Assembly: GCA_031548875.1 (NCBI GenBank) | Contig: JAVBQQ010000004.1 | Location: 4,220-68,219, forward strand | Length of the DNA stretch: 64,000 nucleotides | Source: JAAYCI01 sp031548875 | GTDB lineage: Bacteria; Bacillota; Clostridia; Oscillospirales; Ruminococcaceae | Direction of reading: 5' to 3' | Part shown: piece by piece, positions 49,167-57,715 of the stretch | Position numbering within the stretch: position 1 is the stretch's first letter | How the letters are laid out: every line of letters starts with the position of its first letter | The notes under the pieces: generated by a model | What the model was told of the DNA's origin: nothing | Databases searched by the model: none | The model's input: only the letters and a program-made list of their open reading frames with translations | Made by a program: the position numbers and the translations under genes

Positions 49167-50769
49167 GTGCCGATACCCCCATCGCGTATTGGATGATGTT
49201 TTCCTCGTTCAGCTCATCTTTTTGAAGCTCGCCTACGCTATAGCCCTCGCGTATCACGATGGCCCTGTCGCACATGCCGATGATCTCGGTCATCTCGGAG
49301 GAGATCATAAGCACCGCATAATCCTGTGCCACAAGGTCGTTGATGAGCTTGAATATCTCGCGCTTGGCGCCCACGTCCACGCCGCGTGTGGGTTCGTCCA
49401 GAATGAGCACCTTGCTGTTGGAGGCCAGGATTCGGGCGATGGCGACCTTTTGCTGGTTGCCGCCCGAGAGGCTGTCCACCGGGTTGCGGATGTTGTTCGT
49501 CTTGATGCCGACCTGTTCTTTCATCTCTTCGGCGTATTGGTTCTCCTTCTTGCGGGCAATCCACCCGAAGGGGCCGATGAAGCGTTTCAAGCTGGAGAGC
49601 GTGATGTTGTACTTAATGGGCAGCCGCAGCATGACGCCCTGGTTCTTGCGGTCCTCGGGCAGGAAGCCGATGCCCTTCTCGAAAGCCTGCTTGGTGCTTT
49701 TCAGCTTGACCTCTTCACCCATGTAGAGGACCTTGCCGCCGTCCATCTTGTCCACGCCCAAAACGGCGCGCAGTGCCTCGGTGCGTCCGGCGCCCACAAG
49801 GCCCGAGAGGCCCAGTATCTCGCCTTCATGCAGTTCGAAGGAGATATCCTTCACGGCCTTGCCGGCCTTGACGTTGTCCACCCGCAGCACAGGTTTGCCG
49901 ATTTTCACTTCGCCACGGTCGGGGAAAAAGTCTTGCAAATCGCGGCCGATCATCATGCTCACAAGGCTTTTGGGGTTCACATCAGCCACGTTCACGGTGC
50001 CCACGTACTGGCCGTCCTTCAGCACGGTGATGCGCTGGCAGATGCGGAAGATCTCCTCCAGGCGGTGGGAGACATACACAATGGCCACGCCACGGTCCCG
50101 CAGGCGCTCCAGCAACAGGAACAGCTGATCCACCTCGCGGTTTGTGAGCACCGCGGTGGGCTCGTCCAGCACCAGCACAGATGCGTTGCGCATGAGCGCC
50201 TTGCAGATCTCTACCACCTGTTGGTATGCCACCGACAGGTCCATCACGCGGGCGTTCACGTTGATGTCTGAGAAGCCGATGGATTCGAGGCTTTCCCGCG
50301 CGCGCTGGCGCATCTCTTTCCAGTTGATGTACTTTTTGGAGCGGAACTCGTCCAAAAAGATGTTTTCAGCCACCGAGAGGTGCTGCACGAGCGCGAACTC
50401 CTGGTAGATGACCGAAATGCCGTGCTGGATGCCGTCCTTCGGGTTGCAGATGCTCACCTTTTCGCCTTTGAGGAAGATCTCCCCACTGTCGGCTTCGTGC
50501 GCACCGGAAAGTACGCGGATCAAGGTGGACTTGCCCGCGCCATTCTCCCCCATCAGGGCGTGGATCTCACCGGGGCGTACGGAAAAGCTTACGTCTTGCA
50601 GCGCCTTGACGCCATCGAAGCTTTTGCTGATGCCGTGCATCTCCACCTCGTTCTCGTAATTACGGGGCGTTCCTTCCGCATCTGCCGGCGTTATCGAGTC
50701 CAGCACATCTTCCACAGCTTCTTCGTGGGAGATTGGAGGTTGTTGTGTGTAGTCCTTATCATCGGCCAC
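49153..50769 (-). CDS. Ribose-type ABC transporter ATPase (RbsA-like, two domains)
   Basis: This 538-aa protein has two ABC domains. The first has Walker A GENGAGKST and Walker B VLVLDEPTAVL. The second has a divergent Walker A (LSGLVGAGRTEAL), signature LSGGNQQK and Walker B ILDEPTRGVDVG. An N-terminal extension of about 40 residues before the first domain is acidic and unusual for RbsA. I prefer GTG 50769 (GGGAGGG 11 nt upstream) over a longer reading to 50850, which would place the start almost on the promoter. It is the first gene of the importer operon. Confidence 0.9.
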   Translation of the reverse strand: MADDKDYTQQPPISHEEAVEDVLDSITPADAEGTPRNYENEVEMHGISKSFDGVKALQDVSFSVRPGEIHALMGENGAGKSTLIRVLSGAHEADSGEIFLKGEKVSICNPKDGIQHGISVIYQEFALVQHLSVAENIFLDEFRSKKYINWKEMRQRARESLESIGFSDINVNARVMDLSVAYQQVVEICKALMRNASVLVLDEPTAVLTNREVDQLFLLLERLRDRGVAIVYVSHRLEEIFRICQRITVLKDGQYVGTVNVADVNPKSLVSMMIGRDLQDFFPDRGEVKIGKPVLRVDNVKAGKAVKDISFELHEGEILGLSGLVGAGRTEALRAVLGVDKMDGGKVLYMGEEVKLKSTKQAFEKGIGFLPEDRKNQGVMLRLPIKYNITLSSLKRFIGPFGWIARKKENQYAEEMKEQVGIKTNNIRNPVDSLSGGNQQKVAIARILASNSKVLILDEPTRGVDVGAKREIFKLINDLVAQDYAVLMISSEMTEIIGMCDRAIVIREGYSVGELQKDELNEENIIQYAMGVSAHDAD

Positions 50770-50863
50770 TGGCTGCGCGTCCCTCCCTTCAGGCTGCGGC
50801 GGCTGCCGTAAAGAGCAAAAAAGCTCGACCAACACCGCGTTTTGGCCCATATCTTTATGTTAT

Positions 50864-50891
50864 ATTATATCCCCCATGCCCTGCCCGACAA
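50864..50891 (-). promoter_or_regulatory. Promoter of the sugar-importer operon
   Basis: Read on the minus strand, -35 TTGTCG (50886-50891) and a consensus -10 TATAAT (50864-50869) are spaced by 16 nt. Transcription would start near 50857, leaving a leader of about 90 nt before GTG 50769. Confidence 0.7.
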
Positions 50892-51072
50892 TACAAAAAA
50901 CAGACACTACTGGCGGCCAAACTGTCCTTTTCCGCTGGCAAATGGTGGTGTATAATCAATAAAAATAGCAATAAGGACATTGATATTTTGTTCACAAAGT
51001 ATAGAGGGTTTTATTTAACGTATTAAACAGATATCTTTAAGAGTATATACAAGAGAGGAACGTGAGACCCAG

Positions 51073-52230
51073 ATGACCGAAGCAGTGAAGGCAAAACAAC
51101 AGGAACGGCTGGAGATGCGCGAAACGACCATTGCCGGTGGTATTCCCAAACGGGTGTTCATCGTTGGCTGTTATTCGCTCGACATGGCCTGCGGCTACGC
51201 CGGGGTGGACCTGCGCCGCGCCCACTACGACCCCGACCTGCAATACAAGGCGTTCAGCGCTATCTGCAGGGACTTTTATTCCGACTCGTACCCCTGCGAG
51301 AACATGCGTTTCGCCGGGGCATACCAGATTTTGGGCGCCAAAAACTGGCTGCTTTCGTCCACCGGCACCATCCAGCACCCGGAGATCGAGACGATGCAGG
51401 TGGAGGACTACGACGAGTTCATCGCAGACCCCTACGGCACCATCATCGACAAGATGCTGCCCCGCGTGTGCAGCCACCTGGACACCACCGGCCCCCGCCA
51501 GGCAATGACGATGGCCAAATTTGTGGACTGCTGGGACTGGTATGAGGCGAACAACAACGCTATGGTGGCGGCGCTTACCGACGAATACGGCTATTCGCCT
51601 GAGTTTATCCAGGGCAACCTGGCCGTGGCGCCGTTCGATTTCCTGGCCGACCAGCTGCGCGGCTTCAAATCCATCACGATGGACTGCCGACGCATCCCGG
51701 ACAAGGTGGAGGCCGCCTGCAACGCGGTGCTGCCGCTGCTTTTAAAGCAGGCCGTGCCCGCCGGCAGCAAGAAGGGCGACATCGCCCTGATGCCGTTGCA
51801 CCTGGCTCCGTATATCAACCTGAAGACGTTCGAGCGGCTGTACTGGCCCTCGATGGAAAAGCTGATCGTGGAGGCGGCCAAGGCCGGCGTGGGGTACAAC
51901 CTGTTCGCCGAGCAGGACTGGACGCGCTATGCGGAGTATTTGGCCAGCCTGCCCGAGAGCACCATCGTGCGTTTTGAGGACGGCGACATGAAGCTGTTGA
52001 AGGACACAGTGGGTAAGAAGCATGTCATCGGCGGCTTTTTCGACGCCACCATCACTCTCACCCGCAGCAAAGAGGAGTGCATCGACGAGGCGAAACGCAT
52101 CCTGGACACCTGCGCGCCGGGCGGCAGGTTCTACTTCTGCCTGAACAAGGGCATCATGGATATCAAGAGCATAGACGTGAAGAAATACCAGGCCGTGCTG
52201 GACTGGCTGCATGCCAATGCGACCTATTAA
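51073..52230 (+). CDS. Uroporphyrinogen-decarboxylase-like (URO-D superfamily) protein, copy 2
   Basis: This 385-aa protein has exactly the length of the paralog at 22235 and shares APFDFLADQLRGFKSITMD, RRIPDKVEAACNAVLPLLLKQ, PLHLAPYINLKTFERLYWPS and FFDATITLTRSKEECIDEAKR. It has a URO-D barrel but, like copy 1, no obvious HxC/late-Cys zinc site as in cobamide methyltransferases (the late region reads FYFCLNKGIMDIKS; its Cys is not in the usual place). It is followed 71 nt later by a small protein of the same kind as the one next to copy 1. The start is ATG with an imperfect GAGGAAC site. It lies divergent from the sugar importer; the function is unknown. Confidence 0.8.
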   Translation: MTEAVKAKQQERLEMRETTIAGGIPKRVFIVGCYSLDMACGYAGVDLRRAHYDPDLQYKAFSAICRDFYSDSYPCENMRFAGAYQILGAKNWLLSSTGTIQHPEIETMQVEDYDEFIADPYGTIIDKMLPRVCSHLDTTGPRQAMTMAKFVDCWDWYEANNNAMVAALTDEYGYSPEFIQGNLAVAPFDFLADQLRGFKSITMDCRRIPDKVEAACNAVLPLLLKQAVPAGSKKGDIALMPLHLAPYINLKTFERLYWPSMEKLIVEAAKAGVGYNLFAEQDWTRYAEYLASLPESTIVRFEDGDMKLLKDTVGKKHVIGGFFDATITLTRSKEECIDEAKRILDTCAPGGRFYFCLNKGIMDIKSIDVKKYQAVLDWLHANATY

Positions 52231-52301
52231 AGGGCGCCGAAAGCCCCTCTTTGCGCGCACGGGCGCGACAAAAACATCAAAACCAAAAGGAGATGATACA
52301 C

Positions 52302-52469
52302 ATGCCGGATGAGGTGAAGAAAGAGGCAATCAAATATTGCCAGACGATCGACGAGTTCATGGAGAACAACCCCACAATCGACCCCGCGTTCAAAGATTTT
52401 ATAAAGCCGGTCGTGGGACGGGCGGACGACCGCATCTACAACCTGGTGATGGGCAGCATTTTTTCGTAA
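52302..52469 (+). CDS. Small conserved partner of URO-D-like protein (55 aa), copy 2
   Basis: ATG 52302 is preceded by AAAGGAGATG, a strong ribosome site. The 55-aa product (MPDEVKKEAIKYCQTIDEFM...) aligns with the 49-aa protein at 22005: IDxF, NPTIDPAF against HPEIDPAW, IKPVV against IEPAV, and ends SIFS against YIFM. Both are immediately downstream of paralogous URO-D-like genes with similar gaps. The charged N-terminal helix and amphipathic C-terminal helix suggest a binding partner or small regulatory subunit. It may be overlooked by automatic annotation because of its size. Confidence 0.85.
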   Translation: MPDEVKKEAIKYCQTIDEFMENNPTIDPAFKDFIKPVVGRADDRIYNLVMGSIFS

Positions 52470-52512
52470 AAGGGTAAAGGCGGGGCAGCGTTTTTGGCTG
52501 CCGCCCCAAAGC

Positions 52513-52543
52513 CCGGCAAACCCCGTATGCGTGGGTTTGCCGG
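52513..52543. terminator. Bidirectional terminator between convergent genes
   Basis: Perfect 11-nt arms (52513-52523 and 52533-52543, CCGGCAAACCC and complement) with a 9-nt loop separate the small gene from the convergent AraC gene. A weaker GC stem precedes it at about 52484-52507. Confidence 0.65.
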
Positions 52544-52612
52544 CTTGTTGTAGCCGGGTGGGCATATAAAAATTCCCGGTACTGGCGGCAAGGCCAGGCC
52601 CGGGCAGGCGCA

Positions 52613-53530
52613 TTACGATTCGGCTTCCTCATCGTGTGATTCCTGAGGACTACTCGCTTTGTGGCGGGCGCGGTACTCCGAGATGCTGACGCCCTCGACC
52701 TCGAGGAACATCTTCACCAGCTGCTGCGCGGAGGAAAAACCCACCAGTTCTGCGATTTTTTCGATGGAATAGTCGGTATCGTGCAGGTAGTTTTTGGCGT
52801 AGTTCACCCGGTAGGTGCGCAGCGTCTTGTGAAAGCTGGAGCCAAAATAATCCTGGAAGATGCGGTTGATGTGCCGCGGGGTGACGAACATGGCATCGGC
52901 CACGTCTTGCAGGGCGATGTTTTTGTTGTAGTTCTGGTGCATATAGCCGGTGATCTTGATGGCCATGTTGATGTTGAGGTTGTCGATGCCCTGGCGGCCG
53001 TCGTTTGGGATGAGGTTGCGCAGGATGAGGATGATGAATTCGAGGTAGCAGCCGCGCATCAGCTCCTTGTAGCCGTACAGGCGGTCGGTGTGCTCCTGGC
53101 GCATCTTCTCGATGAGAGGGGCGGCATTGTTGCGGTCGGCCCCCACAAAGAACGAGGCCTCCTGGAAAAGCTCTGCAAACGCGTCGAAAAAGACCGACTC
53201 GCTCTCCACCGGGCGCTTGTGGAACTGGGAGAGCTGGAAGATGAAGATGAAGTATTTTTTGGGGATATGCGGGTCGTAGCGCACCTCGTGCACCGTGCCG
53301 GGGGAAAGCAGTGCATACTGCCCGGGCAGTAAAATATGTTCAAAGCCTTCCATTTTGATCTGGAGACTGCCCTCTACGCAATAGTAGACCTCATAATCAA
53401 CGTGTGTGTGCGAAAATTCTACGTTGCTTTCGTCTACCATCTCGACATAGTTCACCTCGATAACACCGCTGTGCATGGGTATCTGTGTGCGCTCGATGTT
53501 ATAAAGGAGAGACTCCGCTTTCATATACAC
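52613..53530 (-). CDS. AraC-family transcriptional regulator
   Basis: This 305-aa regulator has an N-terminal cupin-like effector domain (FSHTHVDYEVYYCVEGSLQIKMEG, LLPGQYALLSPGTVHEV) and a C-terminal double HTH (IALQDVADAMFVTPRHINRIFQ, then YSIEKIAELVGFSSAQQLVKMF). The start is GTG 53530 with AGAGGTGG upstream; ATG 53524 is possible. It is divergent from the dehydrogenase/transketolase operon, so it probably activates that operon, and perhaps the importer, in response to a sugar or polyol bound by its cupin. Confidence 0.92.
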   Translation of the reverse strand: MYMKAESLLYNIERTQIPMHSGVIEVNYVEMVDESNVEFSHTHVDYEVYYCVEGSLQIKMEGFEHILLPGQYALLSPGTVHEVRYDPHIPKKYFIFIFQLSQFHKRPVESESVFFDAFAELFQEASFFVGADRNNAAPLIEKMRQEHTDRLYGYKELMRGCYLEFIILILRNLIPNDGRQGIDNLNINMAIKITGYMHQNYNKNIALQDVADAMFVTPRHINRIFQDYFGSSFHKTLRTYRVNYAKNYLHDTDYSIEKIAELVGFSSAQQLVKMFLEVEGVSISEYRARHKASSPQESHDEEAES

Positions 53531-53685
53531 CTTGCTTCACCACCTCTTATTAAAGTACCACACTGGCCGCTTTCTTTCAACTTCACAATTGTTACAAACA
53601 TCTGGGGCGATAATTGCACACGGGCGGTGGCCCGAAATCCCGCAGAAAAGGACAATTTGCAGGTGGTGGCTGTCTGTTTTTTATA

Positions 53686-53713
53686 TTGTTACCATGGCTG
53701 GGATAGCTATAAT
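53686..53713 (+). promoter_or_regulatory. Promoter of the dehydrogenase/transketolase operon
   Basis: A -35 TTGTTA (53686-53691) and a consensus -10 TATAAT (53708-53713) are spaced by 16 nt, upstream of the zinc dehydrogenase and divergent from the AraC gene. Confidence 0.7.
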
Positions 53714-53796
53714 TTATAGTAAAGTAGCATGAAATTCGGGTATCGTGTGCGCGTTGTTTTTTGCGCCGGGGAAAGCCGAGTAAGGAGAAGATGGAG

Positions 53797-54858
53797 ATGA
53801 AATCTGTACAAGCCTCGAAAGTGGGACAGTTGCGCGACCCCGCCGCCCCGGATGCCGGGCTGGTGGAGGTAGTGGACATTCCGCAGGACCCGGTTGGCCC
53901 TGAGGATGTGAAGATCAAGGTGGCGTACGCGGCCATCTGCGGCTCCGACCCGCACTGCGTGCAGGAGAACATCTTTGGCTGGCCGGTGCCGTTTGGCCTG
54001 GGCCACGAGGTGAGCGGCGTGATTGTGGAGATGGGGGAGAAGGCCACCAAAAAGGGCCTGAAAGTGGGCGACCGCGTGGCCGGCAACTTCCTGAAGTTCT
54101 GCGGCACCTGCTACTACTGCCAGAACGGCCAGCAGCAGTTCTGCCAATATGCCGACGAGAGCAACCACCCCGGCATGAGCGAGTACCTTACCTGGCACGA
54201 GAGCCAGGTGTACAGGCTGCCCGATTCGGTGAGCCTGAAAGAGGGTTGCCTGTTCGAGCCGCTTACCATCGCGGTGCGCATTGCGGACAAGGCGGACATG
54301 AAGGTGGGCAAGCGGGTGGCCATCTGCGGCGGCGGGCCCATCGGGCTGCTCTCGCTGCAGGCGCTCAAGATGTCCGGCGCAGCCTGCCTCACGCTCATCG
54401 AGCCCATCGAGACGCGTCGCGCGCTGGGCACAAAGTTCGGGGCCGACCATGTGATTGACCCCACCGCGCAGGATGTGGTGCAGACGGCCATGCAGCTGAC
54501 GGGAGGCCTTGGGTACGACGTGGTGGTGGATTGCTCCGGTTCCGTGCGGGCCGTGGGCGCCCTGCCCGAGATCACGGCGTTTGGCGGCACGCTGCTGTAC
54601 AGCGCCATGTACCCGAACACGTACGAGTTCCCGCTGAACCTGTACAAATACTGCTACAAGAACGAACTGACCATCAGCGGCACCTATATTGCGCCGTACG
54701 CCTTCCCCCGCACGCTACAGATGATGGAAAAATTCGATCTGGACGATTTTACAGGCAAGGTATTCGAACTGGACGACGTGGCCGAGGCATTCCGCGAGCA
54801 GTTGAGCGGGAAATATCCCAAGATATTGCTGCGCTGCAATACATTCGAGAACGAGTGA
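53797..54858 (+). CDS. Zinc-dependent sorbitol/threonine-type dehydrogenase
   Basis: This 353-aa MDR enzyme has catalytic zinc ligands in AICGSDPHC and LGHEVSGVI, a structural-zinc loop CGTCYYCQNGQQQFC and a nucleotide turn AICGGGPIGL. I prefer ATG 53797 because the AGGAG site is 9 nt upstream; an ATG at 53791 is only 3 nt from it. It is the first gene of an operon with a split transketolase and an SDR. The family oxidises polyols or sugar alcohols to ketoses, which would then be a donor or acceptor for the transketolase. Confidence 0.9.
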   Translation: MKSVQASKVGQLRDPAAPDAGLVEVVDIPQDPVGPEDVKIKVAYAAICGSDPHCVQENIFGWPVPFGLGHEVSGVIVEMGEKATKKGLKVGDRVAGNFLKFCGTCYYCQNGQQQFCQYADESNHPGMSEYLTWHESQVYRLPDSVSLKEGCLFEPLTIAVRIADKADMKVGKRVAICGGGPIGLLSLQALKMSGAACLTLIEPIETRRALGTKFGADHVIDPTAQDVVQTAMQLTGGLGYDVVVDCSGSVRAVGALPEITAFGGTLLYSAMYPNTYEFPLNLYKYCYKNELTISGTYIAPYAFPRTLQMMEKFDLDDFTGKVFELDDVAEAFREQLSGKYPKILLRCNTFENE

Positions 54859-54892
54859 ACCCCATTTCACGACGAGAGGAGCGAGGACAGGT

Positions 54893-55762
54893 ATGTACAC
54901 CTACAACATCGACATCGAGCTTGTAAAACAACTGGAAGACAAATGCGTCAAGATCCGCAAGGATCTACTCAACTTCATCTATCGCATTGGCATGGGCCAT
55001 CTGGGGGGCGAACTCTCCATCGTGGAAGTGGCGGTGGCACTGTACTACAAGTACATGAACTACGACCCCACAGACCCCTGCTGGGAGGAGCGCGACCGCC
55101 TGGTGCTGAGCAAGGGGCATTGCTCCGAGACGCTGTACACCATCTTCCAGGATATGGGCATGTATACCATGGACTATATGGTGGAGCATTTTGAGACGCT
55201 GGACACCGCCAAGTTCGGCATGCATTCGAACCGCAAATACTGCCAGCAGATCGAGGTGAGCGCGGGCAGCCTGGGGCACGGGTTGTCGGTGGGCATGGGG
55301 CTGGCGCTGGGCGCTCGCATGCAGAAAAAGAACTGGAGGACGTTCGTCATCGTGGGTGACGGCGAGCTGAACGAAGGCACCAACTGGGAGGCTTTTATGG
55401 CCGCCGGGCACCATAAGCTGGGCAATTTTGTGGCCATTATAGACAAGAACGGCCTGCAGATGACCGGCCCGACCAGCCAGATTATGAACATCGACCCGCT
55501 GGATGACAAGCTGCGCGCCTTTGGCTGGGACGTGGTGACCATCGACGGCAACGACATGTATGCCGTGTGCGAGGCGTTCCAGAACATGCCGCCGTCCGAC
55601 CCGCTCTCCCGCCGCAGGCCGCTTGCCATTATTTCCAACACGGTGAAGGGCAAGGGCGTGGATTTCATGGAGCACAACGTGAAGTGGCACGGTGGCGGCA
55701 TTGCCAAAGAAGAACTGGAACGGGCGCTGGCCTCGGTAGAACGGAACAGGAGGGTGAGATAA
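54893..55762 (+). CDS. Transketolase, N-terminal (TPP-binding) subunit
   Basis: This 289-aa protein is the Pyr-phosphate/TPP-binding half of a split transketolase. It has GHLGGELSIVEVAVALYY, the SKGHCSETLY motif, GSLGHGLSVGMGLALGARM and the TPP-Mg motif GDGELNEGTNWEAFMAAG. Its partner is the C-terminal subunit at 55849. The start is ATG with GGAGCGAGGA upstream. Split transketolases are common in anaerobes, often dedicated to a catabolic pathway such as rare pentoses or apulose phosphate. No sugar kinase is present in the operon, so the substrate may be non-phosphorylated or be phosphorylated elsewhere. Confidence 0.92.
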   Translation: MYTYNIDIELVKQLEDKCVKIRKDLLNFIYRIGMGHLGGELSIVEVAVALYYKYMNYDPTDPCWEERDRLVLSKGHCSETLYTIFQDMGMYTMDYMVEHFETLDTAKFGMHSNRKYCQQIEVSAGSLGHGLSVGMGLALGARMQKKNWRTFVIVGDGELNEGTNWEAFMAAGHHKLGNFVAIIDKNGLQMTGPTSQIMNIDPLDDKLRAFGWDVVTIDGNDMYAVCEAFQNMPPSDPLSRRRPLAIISNTVKGKGVDFMEHNVKWHGGGIAKEELERALASVERNRRVR

Positions 55763-55818
55763 AATTGAACGCACATGTTCAGTTTTATCTCTGGGAATTG
55801 CGCTTCCACGCAATTCCC
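55757..55818 (+). promoter_or_regulatory. Tandem hairpins between the transketolase subunits
   Basis: Hairpin one has 14-nt arms (55757-55770 and 55777-55790, one G-U) and includes the stop codon of the N-terminal subunit. Hairpin two has perfect 10-nt arms (55793-55802 and 55809-55818). Neither is followed by a T-run. They probably adjust mRNA stability or relative expression of the two subunits. Confidence 0.6.
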
Positions 55819-55848
55819 CAGACCGTCAAAGAAAGGAATAGATAGATT

Positions 55849-56817
55849 ATGGCTGTGAAAACGACGTTCGACTTTGACCAGATGCTCTCCAATGCGCGCG
55901 AGGCATACGGCGAAGAGATGATGGCGATGGCCGACGACGGCCTGGACTTTGTGTTTACCTACACGGACAACGTGGCCCCCTCTTCCACGGCGGGCAAGTT
56001 CGTGCAGAAATATCCCGACCGCTGCTTCAACTTCGGCATTGCGGAGCCCAACCAGGTGAGCGCCTCGGCGGGCATTGCGCTGTCGGGCAAGATCGTGTTC
56101 GCGCAGGTGTTCGGGCCGTTCCTCTCGCTGCGCGCAGCCGACCAGATCCACACCGACATTGCATACAACGACGTGAACGTGCGGCTGATCGGCACCCACG
56201 CTGGCGTTACCGCAGCGGGCGGCCCCACCCACAACTGTGTGGCGGACCTGGCGCTCTACCGCGCCATCCCCAACCTGACGGTGGTGGTGCCGGCCGACGC
56301 CGACCAGTGCAAGAAGGTGATCCGCCAGTCGATGAAGCACGAGGGCCCGATGGTCATCCGCATCGACCGCGGCGGCTCGCCCAACGTGTATGCCGACACC
56401 GGCTACGATTTCGTCATCGGCCAGGCCATCGAGGTGATACCGGGCAATGACGTGGCCATCATCAGCGCGGGGTCTTCTGTGTATTGGTCCATGATGGGCG
56501 CCAAGATCCTGAAAGAAAAGCACGGCATCAACGCCCGCGTGATCGACATGCACACAATCAAGCCGATGGACACCGAGATGCTCGCCAAGTGCGCCAAGGA
56601 AACCGGCGCTGTGGTGACGGTGGAGGAGGCTTCCATCAACGGCGGGCTGGGCAGCGCGGTGGCAGAGTTCCTGTGCGAGCACGGCTTTGGCGGCAAGTTC
56701 TGCCGCATTGGCCTGCCCGACGAGTTTGCTGTGTTGGGCGACCCGGACGAGGTGTACAAATACTACGGCATGGACCCCGAAGGCATTGCCAAGCGGGTAT
56801 CGGAACTGTTGAAATAA
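55849..56817 (+). CDS. Transketolase, C-terminal subunit
   Basis: This 322-aa protein is the pyrimidine-binding and C-terminal half of the split transketolase. The activating Glu lies in FGIAEPNQVSASAGIAL. Other parts are AQVFGPFLSLRAADQIHTD, GTHAGVTAAGGPTHNCVADLA and VVTVEEASINGGLGSAVAEFL. It starts with ATG after AAAGGAATAG. Together with the gene at 54893 it should transfer two-carbon ketol units. Its coupling to a zinc dehydrogenase and an SDR suggests a dedicated catabolic role rather than the housekeeping pentose phosphate pathway. Confidence 0.92.
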   Translation: MAVKTTFDFDQMLSNAREAYGEEMMAMADDGLDFVFTYTDNVAPSSTAGKFVQKYPDRCFNFGIAEPNQVSASAGIALSGKIVFAQVFGPFLSLRAADQIHTDIAYNDVNVRLIGTHAGVTAAGGPTHNCVADLALYRAIPNLTVVVPADADQCKKVIRQSMKHEGPMVIRIDRGGSPNVYADTGYDFVIGQAIEVIPGNDVAIISAGSSVYWSMMGAKILKEKHGINARVIDMHTIKPMDTEMLAKCAKETGAVVTVEEASINGGLGSAVAEFLCEHGFGGKFCRIGLPDEFAVLGDPDEVYKYYGMDPEGIAKRVSELLK

Positions 56818-56845
56818 ACACGCGCCTTGCGGAAGGAGTGGTATC

Positions 56846-57631
56846 GTGGACAAGAGCATCGAACAATTCTCGATGGACTATTTTAGCCTGAAAGGCAAGG
56901 TGGCCATCGTTACGGGCGGCAACACCGGGCTGGGCATGGCATACGCCGTGGCGTTTGCGCGCGCGGGCGCGGACCTGTACATCCCGCACTTCATCGATGA
57001 TGTGTCCGAGGTGAAGCAGGCTGTGGAGGCCGAGGGGCGCCGGGTGGCGTTCATCAAGGGCGACCTGACCGACAAGACGTACATCCATGCCGTTGTGGAC
57101 GGCTGCCTGCGCGAGTACGGCAAGATCGACATCCTGGTGAACAACGCGGGGCTGGGTATCTTCAACGCGTTTGAGGACTACCCGGACGACGCGTGGGAGA
57201 AGATCATCAACGTCAACTTCAACGCCGTGTATTTCATGGGGCACGAGGTGGCCAAGGTGATGATGAAGCAGGGCCGCGGTAAGATCATCAACATCGGCAG
57301 CGCGCTCTCGTTCACGGCCGACATGAACTGCCCGCCTTACGTGGCCAGCAAGCACGGCGTCATCGGCATCACGCGCGATTTTGCCAACGAGCTGGGCAAG
57401 TACAACGTGCAGTGCAACGCCCTCTGCCCCGGGTTCTTCGATAGCGAGGTGAACAAGGGCGTGAAGGAGAACAAACCGCTCTACGAAAAGATCTCCAGCC
57501 GGCTGCCCGGCGCCCGCTGGGGCGATCCCGGTTCGCTGATGGGCACGGCGGTGTTCCTGGCAAGCCAGGCGTCCGACTACATCAACGGTACGTACATCAG
57601 CGTGGACGGCGGGTTCTCCTGCGTGCTGTGA
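56846..57631 (+). CDS. SDR-family dehydrogenase (gluconate 5-dehydrogenase-like)
   Basis: This 261-aa short-chain dehydrogenase has VTGGNTGLGMAYAVAFA, NNAGLGIFN, a catalytic Ser in NIGSALSFT and YVASKHG (YxxxK), ending NGTYISVDGGFSC. The start is GTG 56846 with GGAAGGAG upstream. It is the last gene of the transketolase operon. Family members reduce 5-keto sugars or oxidise sugar acids and polyols; which one here is unknown. Confidence 0.9.
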   Translation: MDKSIEQFSMDYFSLKGKVAIVTGGNTGLGMAYAVAFARAGADLYIPHFIDDVSEVKQAVEAEGRRVAFIKGDLTDKTYIHAVVDGCLREYGKIDILVNNAGLGIFNAFEDYPDDAWEKIINVNFNAVYFMGHEVAKVMMKQGRGKIINIGSALSFTADMNCPPYVASKHGVIGITRDFANELGKYNVQCNALCPGFFDSEVNKGVKENKPLYEKISSRLPGARWGDPGSLMGTAVFLASQASDYINGTYISVDGGFSCVL

Positions 57632-57682
57632 GTGACGCTCTTGGTACCGGATATTTGGAAGAGATCACAAAACCTAAAAAGG

Positions 57683-57709
57683 GACCCCGTCCGCAAAGCG
57701 GATGGGGTC
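57683..57709. terminator. Terminator between convergent operons
   Basis: The 12-nt arms (57683-57694 and 57698-57709) pair with one G-U around an AAA loop. On the minus strand it is followed by CCTTTTTAGG and can end the glycan operon; on the plus strand it follows the SDR gene. Confidence 0.75.
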
Positions 57710-57715
57710 TTGTGG

